A stretch of 64,000 nt of DNA. It comes from Aminobacter niigataensis. GTDB taxonomy: Bacteria; Pseudomonadota; Alphaproteobacteria; Rhizobiales; Rhizobiaceae. Under the pieces are notes generated by a model. It made no database searches. It was not told where the DNA came from and saw only the letters and a list, made by a program, of their open reading frames with translations. The DNA lies in NCBI RefSeq assembly GCF_014200015.1, contig NZ_JACHOT010000005.1, positions 62,001 through 126,000 of the forward strand, written 5' to 3'. The position numbers and the translations under genes were made by a program. Positions 15,731-23,459 of the stretch are shown piece after piece (position 1 is the first letter of the stretch; every line of letters starts with the position of its first letter).

Positions 15731-15919
15731 TCAATGTCGCGGCAACGGATCCTTGCGGCGATTGTCGCCTTCGACGCGATTGTCGGGCGACGAAGTCGTG
15801 CCGCCGGTGCGCTCGTAACGCACGCCCGGAAAGATGATGATGGATGCCGACGCTTCCGCTGTACGTGGGGCCCGGTGGACGGTCGCACGACGCGGCATGA
15901 ATGACACTATGCTGCCCAT
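15731..15919 (-). CDS. Small conserved-looking protein with IIIFPGVRYER motif
   Basis: A 62-residue frame whose centre ASIIIFPGVRYERTGG resembles short proteins of other Rhizobiales that carry an I(V)IFPGVRYER core preceded by a basic, disordered N-terminus. A GAGAGGGA stretch lies about 10 bases before the ATG at 15919. The rest is Arg/Asp/Asn rich and probably disordered. Function is unknown. It runs antisense to nothing and fills an otherwise empty interval. Confidence 0.55.
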   Translation of the reverse strand: MGSIVSFMPRRATVHRAPRTAEASASIIIFPGVRYERTGGTTSSPDNRVEGDNRRKDPLPRH

Positions 15920-16234
15920 GGTTCGCGATTCCCTCTCGGTTCAACCGGAGTAAGCACGCAACGCCTCCATCTCGATAACGCCAGTAGAGAGTTAACAGTC
16001 GGTTACCGTCACGGATTTGATTCAATTTAGGCGCTGCGGCTCCGCTTTCGACGCTGCATTCATACCAATGCGGCGTGAGCGGTCTGTGAACGCAGCAGCA
16101 TTGCCACGTCACAGGTCGCCGGCTGAAAACGGGCAATTCGGCCTTTGCGTGATGATCCGCGTATAAGTCTTTGTTAATGAATGACTTCCTTAACGCCAAA
16201 GTTAACAGTCCGCTAACAAATCTTCGCTAAGTTT
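15920..16234. promoter_or_regulatory. Intergenic region with two copies of a TTAA-type 17-mer (CtrA-like boxes)
   Basis: This 315-base AT-richer stretch has no convincing gene. GTTAACAGTCGGTTACC at 15991-16007 and GTTAACAGTCCGCTAAC at 16201-16217 are near-identical 17-mers exactly 210 bases apart, both of the TTAA-N7-(T/C)TA(A/C) type bound by CtrA in alphaproteobacteria. One copy is 72 bases upstream of the small minus-strand gene, the other 18 bases upstream of the DUF2336 start. Further TTAA tetramers lie at 16174 and 16190. Confidence 0.5.
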
Positions 16235-17332
16235 ATGTTCACCTTCGGGAGGATGGATGCAGCGACGTCCGCCTCATCCCAGGGCAGTGCAAGGTTGTGT
16301 CAGGCGTATCCGTTCGTGTCAGCATCGGACTTCAGGCAAATTGCCATCGGTCGCGAAACCGGAAAGCCCGAGCGGCTCTTCCGGGCAGCGGTTTCCGCCT
16401 TCTGTGCGCTGCCCCGTCCATCGCGCCGCGAAATCGCGCAACTTGAAGACCTTACCCTTCCCCTATTCGAAAAGGTTTCGGTGGAGGCGCGCCGGTATGT
16501 CTCTGCCGCGCTTTCCGAAACCGAATATGCGCCGCCCGGCCTCGTTCGCCGTCTGAGCGACGAAAGCGTCGATATTGCCGCGCCGCTGCTGATCCGTTCG
16601 CCTGTCTTGTCGGATGTCGCGCTCATCGCGCTGATCGGACGCCATGGCCTGCCGCATGCGCGCGCGATTGCCCGCCGCCCCGGCCTCAACCAGACGATCG
16701 CCGACCTGATCCGGGTGCTCGAGCGCCCACGCCTGGTGTACCCCGAAACGACGGAACAGGTCGAAGTGCCAGTCGCCACAGCGACAGCCGCAACGACAAT
16801 CGACGCGGTGCAGGACACGCCGAACATTCCCGCCCCGGGCGAACTTGCCGAAAACGTCCGCCGCCGTCTGCGCTCGATGATGACACCCAATACGGCGCAC
16901 CAGTCGACATCGACCGAAGGACAAACGCGTGCGCCGGCCTACGAACGGCTCAAGTCGACCGCCCTTACCGGCAACGGCACATTCTTCCAGACCGCTCTCG
17001 CCGACGCGCTGGAGATCGACTTCCAGACGGCCCGTTCGATCACCGAGAAGTCTGGCTACTCTTCGCTCATTGACGCGCTCAAGGCGCTAGACCTGCCTGA
17101 AGAGCAGGCATTCCTTCTCACCGCGACGACATTCCCTGGCCAGTTCGCCCATGCCGAAGCCATCAGGCTGTTCCTTGAGCGCTACCGGCTGTTGCATCGC
17201 GACGTAGCGCTCGACCGCGTGCGCGACTGGAAGGCAGCGGCGGTCGGCGCAAGCATCCGCGGCAACGCGGACAGGCTACAGCCTAAGCCAGGGGCAGCCG
17301 GCTCAAAGGGTGATCAGCTCAGGGCGTCGTAA
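16235..17332 (+). CDS. DUF2336 domain protein
   Basis: A 365-residue, largely helical cytoplasmic protein. Repeated helical pairs such as FEKVSVEARRYVSAALSETE, PPGLVRRLSDESVDIAAPLL and VALIALIGRHGLPHARAIAR are HEAT-like and typical of DUF2336, found in alphaproteobacteria near cell-cycle and stress genes. Function is unknown. The start may be the ATG at 16235 or a later one. Upstream lies a TTAA-N7 box 18 bases from the start. Its 3' end overlaps the convergent DUF1491 gene by 14 bases. Confidence 0.8.
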   Translation: MFTFGRMDAATSASSQGSARLCQAYPFVSASDFRQIAIGRETGKPERLFRAAVSAFCALPRPSRREIAQLEDLTLPLFEKVSVEARRYVSAALSETEYAPPGLVRRLSDESVDIAAPLLIRSPVLSDVALIALIGRHGLPHARAIARRPGLNQTIADLIRVLERPRLVYPETTEQVEVPVATATAATTIDAVQDTPNIPAPGELAENVRRRLRSMMTPNTAHQSTSTEGQTRAPAYERLKSTALTGNGTFFQTALADALEIDFQTARSITEKSGYSSLIDALKALDLPEEQAFLLTATTFPGQFAHAEAIRLFLERYRLLHRDVALDRVRDWKAAAVGASIRGNADRLQPKPGAAGSKGDQLRAS

Positions 17333-17666
17333 GAGACACCAGATCCTTGATTTCGGTCTGGCCCGGCTCGATCTCGACCACCCAGATATCGCGGTCGAAG
17401 CGCCGCTCGCGCTCGAGCCGCTTTTCGATCGCCGTCCCGTCATCGTCGCTTTCCAGCAGGCTGAACTGGCGCTCATCGGGTCTTGCCATGTCGTAGCTCG
17501 TCTGCGGCGCCGGGCCGTAGAGGCTGGTGCGGCCGAAACGATCGCGGGTCAGGATGAAGACAGCGCCGGCTTCAAGTGCGCCCCGGCTGAGGATCGCGCC
17601 AAAGCCGCCCTCGCCGAAAATCCGGCGCAACAGGGCCGACACCCAGAAGTCAGTGGTTAAGCGCAT
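17319..17666 (-). CDS. DUF1491 family protein
   Basis: A 115-residue protein, nearly all of it the DUF1491 domain: MRLTTDFWVSALLRRIFGEG, GAVFILTRDRFGRTSLYGPA, RPDERQFSLLESDD and ERERRFDRDIWVVEIEPGQ. The family is confined to alphaproteobacteria and has no assigned function. It lies just downstream of the peptidoglycan-binding gene on the same strand and may be cotranscribed with it. Confidence 0.85.
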   Translation of the reverse strand: MRLTTDFWVSALLRRIFGEGGFGAILSRGALEAGAVFILTRDRFGRTSLYGPAPQTSYDMARPDERQFSLLESDDDGTAIEKRLERERRFDRDIWVVEIEPGQTEIKDLVSLTTP

Positions 17667-17738
17667 TTGCCAGGCCCGAACGCAATTTCGATCCGGCCTC
17701 TATAGCGGCTCGCTCGGAAAGCGCACAGGCCTATCGGC

Positions 17739-18533
17739 TCAGTTGGTCAGGCCGATCTCACGCATCTTGACGTAAACTGCCGGGTCGGGCTCGCCCGTTT
17801 CAGGCAAGCCGAACAAAGCCTGGAATTCGCGGATTGCCGCCGTGGTCCTGGCGCCTGGAACGCCGTCAACGTCGATTCCGTCATTGCCGAAGGCCTTCAG
17901 CCCAGCCTGGATCTTCATGATGCGCGCACTCGGATCGGCATCGACTGCGGGCTCCGTGCGCACGGGTGCCGTGGTGGCCCCGCCCGTTCGCGGCCTCGAC
18001 ACCGGTGTCGCTTGCGCTCGCGGTGTCGGTGTCGGCGCAATTCCGGCCGTGGTTTCAGCAGCGCCCAGTTGCTCGAGCAGCGCGCCGTCGATGTCGCCCG
18101 TGGCCGTCAGGCCTACCTTCTTCTGATACGCCTGGATGGCACTGCGCGTGGCCGGCCCATTCAGCCCGTCGACCGTGCCATCATAAAATGCGAGGTCCTT
18201 CAGGATGCTCTGTATTTGTTCGATCTGAGGATCGCCCTTGGGGCGCACGACCTGTGCCTCCGGTCGCTCGATCTTGATCGTGGTCTCCGGCGCATCCTCG
18301 TTCATGTCGGGAAACTCGACCACCTCCCGGGTCGAGAAGAACGCACCCTTGTGCGCATATGGCTGGTACCACAGCGCATTCGCCGAGACGTAGAACAGCG
18401 CCACCAGAAACGCCGTCGAACCGCCGACCAGCACCGGATTGCGTGCAATCATCCCGCCGAGCGCCACGGCCCCTTCTTGCAGCGGGCTGCGGTCCTCGAC
18501 GACCCGCTTAGCTTGCCTTGCGGAGCGGGCCAT
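17739..18533 (-). CDS. Membrane-anchored peptidoglycan-binding domain protein
   Basis: A 264-residue protein with one membrane helix near residues 30-50 (NPVLVGGSTAFLVALFYVSA) and two PG_binding_1 repeats: about 100-152 (IEQIQSILKDLAFYDGTVDG, GPATRSAIQAYQKKVGLTAT) and about 205-260 (IMKIQAGLKAFGNDGIDVDG). The linker is Thr/Pro/Ala rich. It overlaps the 3' end of the histidine kinase gene by 26 bases, so the two are cotranscribed. It may sense or hold the wall near the membrane; its role with the kinase is inference. Confidence 0.82.
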   Translation of the reverse strand: MARSARQAKRVVEDRSPLQEGAVALGGMIARNPVLVGGSTAFLVALFYVSANALWYQPYAHKGAFFSTREVVEFPDMNEDAPETTIKIERPEAQVVRPKGDPQIEQIQSILKDLAFYDGTVDGLNGPATRSAIQAYQKKVGLTATGDIDGALLEQLGAAETTAGIAPTPTPRAQATPVSRPRTGGATTAPVRTEPAVDADPSARIMKIQAGLKAFGNDGIDVDGVPGARTTAAIREFQALFGLPETGEPDPAVYVKMREIGLTN

Positions 18534-20280
18534 TGCGCATCTCCCTGATCCTGTCTGCCGGCAACCGCATCACTTCGCCCTTCGTCGGCTCAGGGCGGAG
18601 GGCTGGCCCTTCTATCGGCAGGCTGATGGTAACCGTGGTCCCCTCGCCCGGCGCGCTCTCGATCGACATCGCGCCGTCGTGCAATGCAACCAGTCCCTTG
18701 ACCAGCGACAACCCAAGGCCGGTGCCTTCGAAGCGACGGGTGTAGTCGTTCTGGATCTGCGTGAACGGCGTACCCAGCCGCGACAGGTCTTCCTGGGCGA
18801 TGCCGATGCCGGTGTCCGACACCCAGAAATGCAGCCGCGAACCGAGACGCTTGGCGCCGATCTCGACGCGACCGCCATCGGGGGTGAATTTTGCCGCATT
18901 CGACACGAGGTTGATCAGCATCTGCTGCACCGCACGCCGGTCAGCCTTGACCTCGCCCGTGCCGGCAGCCACTTCGACAGCCAGGTCAAGCGCCTTGGCC
19001 TCGATCTGCAGCGCCATCATCGAAGCGCACATGTCGACCGCCTCGCGGAACCTGAAAGGCTCCGGGTTGATCGCATAGCAACCCGACTCGATCTTGGTGA
19101 CGTCGAGAATCGAGTTCACCACCTCGAGCAGGTGCTGGCCGGACTCGCGGACGATACCGACATATTCCTTCTGGCGCGGCTCCTGGAACTTGCCGAACAT
19201 CTCGTGCAGCAGCATGTCGGAAAAACCGATGATCGCGTTGAGCGGCGTCCTGAGTTCGTGGCTCACGGCTGCGAGGAAATTGCTCTTGGCAAGTTCCGCG
19301 CTCTTCACGGCGTCGGTGGCTTTGGCCAGTTCGTTCCGCAACTCGGCGACAGTGTCGTTATTGCGGACAATCGCAATAAACTCGACACCGGCCTTGATGA
19401 ACTCGAGTGCGAACGGCCGGAAATTGTCGCCCGCATCGCTCTCGGACTGCCTGGGCAAACGCAGAAGAAGCTCCACCTGACGCGTTTCGGCTCCATCGCG
19501 CATGTCTGCCAGCGCACAGAGATAGCCAACACGGTCTGCCACATGGATGCGGTCGAACAGGGCAGTACCGAGGAGCAACTCCGGCTGCAGCCGCAACAAC
19601 GTCCGCGCCTGCTCGGAGACATCAACCACGTCGCCATTTTGCGCGACGCGCAGGACGACAGCCCGGAGGACCTGCTCCAGCGGCGCAGCCGGCGCGGCAG
19701 CCTGTTCGGCGCCATGGCCGGCGAATTGTACAGCGCGAGCGACGAAGGTCGCCAACCAGGCGACTGGCAGCAACCAATGCCATGCGGATGCCGTCGCACT
19801 TTCGGCAAATGGCACGGCGCCAAGCAAACCTTGCAGCAGCAGCGCAGCAACGGCAGCGAGCCCGCCGAACAAAGCCGCTTTCCGCGTCCGCCAAACCCAC
19901 AGCGCTTCGAGCGGAAGCGCGGCTGCAAGCAGCGCCGCCGGCGATGTCAGGCCGCCCGCGGCAGCAATGATGGCGCCAGCGGTTACGGCACCGACGCCAA
20001 GCGACGCGACGCCGATCGACGCGGCCGTGCCGGTCGCGGCAACCAACAAAGCCGCCAGCCAGCTCAGGCTGAAGGCGGCGAAGATGACGGCAAAGGTCGG
20101 GGCCGCGCCAAGATTGGCCGACACCAGGACCACGCCGGCACCGGCAACAAGGAAAGGTGCCGCCAACAACAGGCCAACGAGACGCCGCTGGCGCAAACGT
20201 TCGGAGCCATCGATGGACGGATGGACCAGCCGGTCACAGCCGCCGGCGACCGCGCCGGAAAACTCACCGTATCTGGTCAT
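18508..20280 (-). CDS. Membrane PAS-domain sensor histidine kinase (DivJ/PleC class)
   Basis: 590 residues from the ATG at 20280 (MTRYGEFSGAVAGG); the 22 codons upstream lack support. The N-terminal half has several membrane helices (about 35-190), then a degenerate PAS region around 215-325. The DHp domain follows with phospho-acceptor H341 in AVSHELRTPLNAIIGFSDML. The ATPase domain has NLVSNAAKFTPDGG, SDTGIGIAQEDLSRL and GTGLGLSLVKGLV. The H-box is that of the DivJ/PleC/PdhS group that controls DivK and, through it, CtrA. No response regulator is adjacent. It overlaps the downstream peptidoglycan-binding gene. Confidence 0.85.
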   Translation of the reverse strand: MTRYGEFSGAVAGGCDRLVHPSIDGSERLRQRRLVGLLLAAPFLVAGAGVVLVSANLGAAPTFAVIFAAFSLSWLAALLVAATGTAASIGVASLGVGAVTAGAIIAAAGGLTSPAALLAAALPLEALWVWRTRKAALFGGLAAVAALLLQGLLGAVPFAESATASAWHWLLPVAWLATFVARAVQFAGHGAEQAAAPAAPLEQVLRAVVLRVAQNGDVVDVSEQARTLLRLQPELLLGTALFDRIHVADRVGYLCALADMRDGAETRQVELLLRLPRQSESDAGDNFRPFALEFIKAGVEFIAIVRNNDTVAELRNELAKATDAVKSAELAKSNFLAAVSHELRTPLNAIIGFSDMLLHEMFGKFQEPRQKEYVGIVRESGQHLLEVVNSILDVTKIESGCYAINPEPFRFREAVDMCASMMALQIEAKALDLAVEVAAGTGEVKADRRAVQQMLINLVSNAAKFTPDGGRVEIGAKRLGSRLHFWVSDTGIGIAQEDLSRLGTPFTQIQNDYTRRFEGTGLGLSLVKGLVALHDGAMSIESAPGEGTTVTISLPIEGPALRPEPTKGEVMRLPADRIREMRNGPLRKAS

Positions 20281-20730
20281 GACAAAACTCAACGCTACGC
20301 ACTCTTCCGTGGCTCGCTTTGCGGCTCTTCTCTGGTTGGTCTCCAAACTCGCACCGAGCCTTTAATGAAGGAATAAAGCCAGGCGACCGAAACCCTGGCG
20401 CATGGCGAATATCGGGATCACGGCGTCGACATTCGAGAACAGTTCTCGCCATGGTAAATGGAGGGTTATTTGCCGACTTCGCGAACCCGAATCTGCGCAA
20501 AACGCGCAATCTCGAAGTTTCGCAATTTAAATCAATTGCTTACGAGTCTCGTGAGAGATTACTCAGGCGCACAGTCACGCAAGCCGGGCCAGTCCGTTAA
20601 ACTTTGGTGAAAAGCCTTCGCGAAATGCCACCTTTTGCAGCAAGCGCTCCTTTGCTCGTTCATGCCATTGTCGGCTCAGCAAGATGCGGGGCCGCATAGA
20701 TCCGGCGCCGACAGACCACACGAGGCTTCC
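20281..20730. promoter_or_regulatory. Divergent intergenic region with two perfect palindromes
   Basis: About 450 bases between the kinase and DUF5330 genes without a supported gene. CGAGAAC-A-GTTCTCG (20434-20448) is a perfect 7+1+7 palindrome about 155 bases upstream of the kinase start. ACGAG-T-CTCGT (20542-20552) is a second, 5+1+5, followed by AT-rich DNA. The first is GAAC/GTTC based but does not match the rhizobial LexA spacing. Confidence 0.4.
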
Positions 20731-21093
20731 ATGGGCTTTCTCTTCAGAACCGCTTTCTGGTTCTCGCTCGTCCTTCTCCTGCTGCCGCTCGGCACGGGCC
20801 CCGATGGTGAGAACAGCGTGAGCCCGCTACAGGCAATTTTCGCCGCGCGCGAGGCGGTTGGCGACATCGCCGGCATCTGCGAACGCAAGCCCGAGGTTTG
20901 CGAAACAGGCAAGGCTGCGATGCAGACCATCGGTGTCAGGGCACGCGAGAGCGCCCGCATCGCCTATGAGGCGCTCGACCAGCAGTTCGGACAGCCCGAC
21001 ACTGCAACCCGGACCGGCAGCGTCCCTGCGACGGATGACGAACCGGCCATGGCCGTCCCAACCCCGACCCCGGCCCCGGCCCCGGCAAACTGA
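20731..21093 (+). CDS. DUF5330 domain protein
   Basis: A 120-residue protein starting MGFLFRTAFWFSLVLLLLPL, a signal or membrane anchor, then the strongly conserved SPLQAIFAAREAVGDIAGIC, ERKPEVCETGKAAMQTIG and ARESARIAYEALDQQFG. The C-terminus is a low-complexity Pro/Thr/Ala tail. Two cysteines (in GIC and EVC) could form a disulfide in the periplasm. I take ATG 20731 because the hydrophobic helix starts there. Function is unknown; the family is typical of Rhizobiales. Confidence 0.85.
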   Translation: MGFLFRTAFWFSLVLLLLPLGTGPDGENSVSPLQAIFAAREAVGDIAGICERKPEVCETGKAAMQTIGVRARESARIAYEALDQQFGQPDTATRTGSVPATDDEPAMAVPTPTPAPAPAN

Positions 21094-21206
21094 CTCCGAC
21101 TTCAGGGCCTACGCCAGGCCCCACCGCGATACGCCCGCCTCTGGCATCTGCGGTGCATTTCTTTTTTCGTGACGGGCAGCAGTGCCGGCACTATATCGAA
21201 GGCACC

Positions 21207-21635
21207 ATGACCACCTCGATCGACACCATCCGCGACGACTTCTCCTTCCTTGACGAGTGGGAGGATCGCTATCGCTATGTCATCGAGTTGGGTGAAGCAC
21301 TTCCGCCTTTCCCCGAGAGCGCACAGACCGACACCAACAAGGTGCAGGGCTGCGTCAGCCAGGTCTGGCTTGTGACCCACAAGGGCGACGGTGCCGACCC
21401 CGCCATCCGCTTCGAAGGCTACTCGGACGCGCATATCGTGCGCGGGCTCGTCGCCATCATGCTTGCCCTGTTTTCAGGTCATCGCGCCAGCGAGATCATG
21501 GCGACCGACGCGGAAGCCACATTGAAGGCACTCGGCCTCAACGAGCACCTGTCGCCGCAACGCGCCAATGGCTTGCGCTCGATGGTCAAGCGCATCAAGC
21601 GCGACGCCGAGGCTGCCCTCCACCAGGTCGCCTGA
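21207..21635 (+). CDS. sufE: SufE cysteine desulfuration protein
   Basis: A 142-residue SufE, the sulfur acceptor that takes persulfide from the SufS desulfurase and passes it to the Fe-S scaffold. The acceptor cysteine is in NKVQGCVSQVWLV. Other family segments are TIRDDFSFLDEWEDRYRYVI, ALPPFPESAQTDTNKV and LNEHLSPQRANGLRSMV. I chose the ATG at 21207, with AAGG shortly before it. It stands alone, not with a suf operon, and converges on the DUF6456 gene with a 7-base gap. Confidence 0.92.
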   Translation: MTTSIDTIRDDFSFLDEWEDRYRYVIELGEALPPFPESAQTDTNKVQGCVSQVWLVTHKGDGADPAIRFEGYSDAHIVRGLVAIMLALFSGHRASEIMATDAEATLKALGLNEHLSPQRANGLRSMVKRIKRDAEAALHQVA

Positions 21636-21642
21636 GTTCCGT

Positions 21643-22443
21643 TCAGCCCATTCGCGGGCGATAATCCTCGGTCCCCCAATGCAGGACCTTGCGACCGGCA
21701 ACGGAACCGGCGCGAGGATTGTAATGTCTGGCCAGCACGCCAAGTGCCGACTTGAGCATGACCTTGGCCGACCGCACCGGCCAGCCGCGCTCGGCTTCGA
21801 CAAGTTCCAGCCCCTTCAGGAAGCAGCAGACGTCAATCAGGACGCCGGATAGCTCCGGCCCGACCGCATCGATCGCCCTGTCGACCCGCTGCCGCGCGGC
21901 GAGCGCCGCATCCGTCAGTTCCGCCAGGCCGCCGCCGGCACTGCGCTTGCCGGAAGAGACGCTCGCCACCCAGTTGGCGCCCATGCGCGGCATGATCTGG
22001 CCGCGCGTGTAGTCGGCACGCAGCCGTTCGCCAGCGACGAACTCGCTGTTGTTCAGGAACGGCTTGCCGGCCTTGGTCTTGCGTCGGGCGAGTTGGCCGA
22101 GTGGCGACTCCGAAAGGTTGATCAGAGCGGCATGTTGCCCGGCCGCGGTATCGACCGTCGCCGTGTCCAGTTCGCGGTGCTGGCTCTGGAAAGGATCGAC
22201 TGGGCCCTCCTCTCGCCGTGCGGCCGCTTGCCCTTCCGGCGTAAGCCGCATCGCCCGGCCAACGCAAACGACAAGCCCTTGCCGGGACAATGCCGCAAGC
22301 ACCTCGGCACCGACGGCGATCCTGTCGCTCCTGTCGTTCTCAAGCAGCATCTTGCCGGCCGTTGCGGCCGGCTCGCATTCTGCGGCCCCCTTGGCCAGCA
22401 GCGTGAGCACGCGCTTCTGTGCCTTTTCGTCAGGGGTGCTCAT
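21643..22443 (-). CDS. DUF6456 protein, candidate GafZ-like GTA activator
   Basis: A 266-residue protein starting at the ATG at 22443 (MSTPDEKAQKRVLTLLAKGA); sequence upstream in frame is shadow of the preceding gene. Residues 1-75 resemble a winged helix (VLAALSRQGLVVCVGRAMRL, TPEGQAAARREE). The C-terminal half is DUF6456: SPLGQLARRKTKAGKPFLNN, GERLRADYTRGQIMPRMGAN, WPVRSAKVMLKSALGVLARH, ending HWGTEDYRPRMG. It starts one base after the stop of a DnaA-like HTH gene. In Caulobacter the two-gene gafYZ unit (one protein, GafA, in Rhodobacter) turns on the GTA cluster, and this pair is laid out the same way. The functional assignment is inference. Confidence 0.8.
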   Translation of the reverse strand: MSTPDEKAQKRVLTLLAKGAAECEPAATAGKMLLENDRSDRIAVGAEVLAALSRQGLVVCVGRAMRLTPEGQAAARREEGPVDPFQSQHRELDTATVDTAAGQHAALINLSESPLGQLARRKTKAGKPFLNNSEFVAGERLRADYTRGQIMPRMGANWVASVSSGKRSAGGGLAELTDAALAARQRVDRAIDAVGPELSGVLIDVCCFLKGLELVEAERGWPVRSAKVMLKSALGVLARHYNPRAGSVAGRKVLHWGTEDYRPRMG

Positions 22444-22444
22444 G

Positions 22445-22867
22445 TCAACCCTCCAGCCTGTCGCGAAACGCAGCGATCGCCACCCGCTCCGCCAGCGCCA
22501 CGATCCGGTCAAACTCCGCATCGTCGCGCAGGTCCTCCACGGTATGGCAGGCATAAAGCACTGTGGTCCGGTCGCGCCCAAAGCCACGGCCGACCTCGCG
22601 CATGCTGAGACGAAACACGACATGGGCAACATACATGGCAATCTGGCGGAGGCGGCTGATGTCGTTGCCAGTCCGGCCAATTCGACGAATCTCCCTGCTT
22701 GGCACGCCGAACAACGCCGCCATGAGGTCGATCATCGCATCGCAACGCTCCACCACCTGGTCACGACGCCGGTCGGCGACAAGTTCAAGAACGGAACGCT
22801 CGTCCCTGGCGGCGGCCTCGCGCGCCTCCTTCTGCCGTTTGACCAATGTTGCCGACGTGGATCCCAC
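22445..22867 (-). CDS. DnaA-domain-IV-like HTH protein, candidate GafY-like GTA activator
   Basis: 140 residues from the GTG at 22867, chosen because AGGGGGAAGAG precedes it and a good promoter sits just upstream; the frame extends to 22969 but through that promoter. The C-terminal 50 residues (SRLRQIAMYVAHVVFRLSMR, EVGRGFGRDRTTVLYACHTV) match the DNA-binding domain IV of DnaA, including the GRDxTTV helix. There is no AAA+ domain, so it is not DnaA. Such stand-alone proteins next to DUF6456 genes are common in Rhizobiales. The N-terminus is charged and helical. Likely a transcription factor acting with its neighbour. Confidence 0.8.
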   Translation of the reverse strand: MGSTSATLVKRQKEAREAAARDERSVLELVADRRRDQVVERCDAMIDLMAALFGVPSREIRRIGRTGNDISRLRQIAMYVAHVVFRLSMREVGRGFGRDRTTVLYACHTVEDLRDDAEFDRIVALAERVAIAAFRDRLEG

Positions 22868-22891
22868 CGAACTCTTCCCCCTTTGTGGATA

Positions 22892-22930
22892 GGAATAAGT
22901 TCTTATACCGGGCACGTCACAGGGTGTGAA
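22892..22930 (-). promoter_or_regulatory. Promoter and operator of the HTH/DUF6456 pair
   Basis: On the minus strand TTCACA (22930-22925), a 17-base spacer and TATAAG (22907-22902) form a near-consensus promoter. An inverted repeat GGAATAAG-TT-CTTATACC (22892-22909, one mismatch per arm) overlaps the -10 and the expected transcription start, which is where a repressor would bind. The mRNA leader to the GTG at 22867 would be about 27 bases with a strong ribosome site. Confidence 0.6.
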
Positions 22931-23083
22931 CAAAAAAGAACGATGAGGCAGCGGAAGAAACTTCAACACGCTGTAATCATTGTTCTATTTATTCCGCTCC
23001 AGTGAATTCTTGGCGCAGTTTCTCCCCACCCTGCAAGATGGCAGCATCATCGCACGATCACAGTCACATCAGGCAGGATCGCG

Positions 23084-23440
23084 ATGCGGGATTTTTCGAA
23101 TGAAATTGCAGCCTTCAGGCAGAACAAGCTGTCCGAATTGACTGACGCCCGGCAGCGGGCAGCACTGCAGCTCTGCTGCGGGATCGAGCTTTCGAATGCG
23201 CTTTCTGGGGAGCCGACATCGACCGTCGCCTTGCTCAAACGGCTCGAACGGGCGATCGAGCGCGAACGGCTCCGGGGTGTCAACCGCCACTGGAGCTACG
23301 ATCTCAACCGGCACATCGCGCTCAAGCAAGTGCGCGATCGGCTGAAAGGCGTCTTCCCCGACCAGCCTGGGCGACTGTCGCTCAGGCCGCGCCGGCGCCG
23401 GCACAAAAGCAATACGGCGCCCGAAGGCGCCGCTCGCTAA
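23084..23440 (+). CDS. Hypothetical protein, helical and basic
   Basis: A 118-residue frame between the divergent HTH gene and the convergent mucR. It begins MRDFSNEIAAFRQNKLSELT, is predicted mainly helical, has two adjacent Cys (LQLCCGIELSNAL) and a strongly basic C-terminus (LRPRRRRHKS). Codon use and GC match the neighbours and no better frame overlaps it. I do not recognise the family; the basic tail suggests nucleic-acid or membrane contact. Confidence 0.6.
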   Translation: MRDFSNEIAAFRQNKLSELTDARQRAALQLCCGIELSNALSGEPTSTVALLKRLERAIERERLRGVNRHWSYDLNRHIALKQVRDRLKGVFPDQPGRLSLRPRRRRHKSNTAPEGAAR

Positions 23441-23459
23441 ACGTCTGTCGAAGGGAGTA

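Noticed and set aside
15444-16199. Minus-strand frame of 251 codons
   Set aside because: It covers the DUF1254 gene end and the promoter region with unconserved-looking sequence; the 62-codon frame at 15731-15919 explains the coding signal better.
18439-20376. Plus-strand open frame of 645 codons
   Set aside because: Antisense to the histidine kinase, which has all kinase motifs.
20434-20448. LexA (SOS) box upstream of the kinase
   Set aside because: Rhizobial LexA sites are direct GTTC-N7-GTTC repeats; this palindrome has a 1-base spacer and does not fit.
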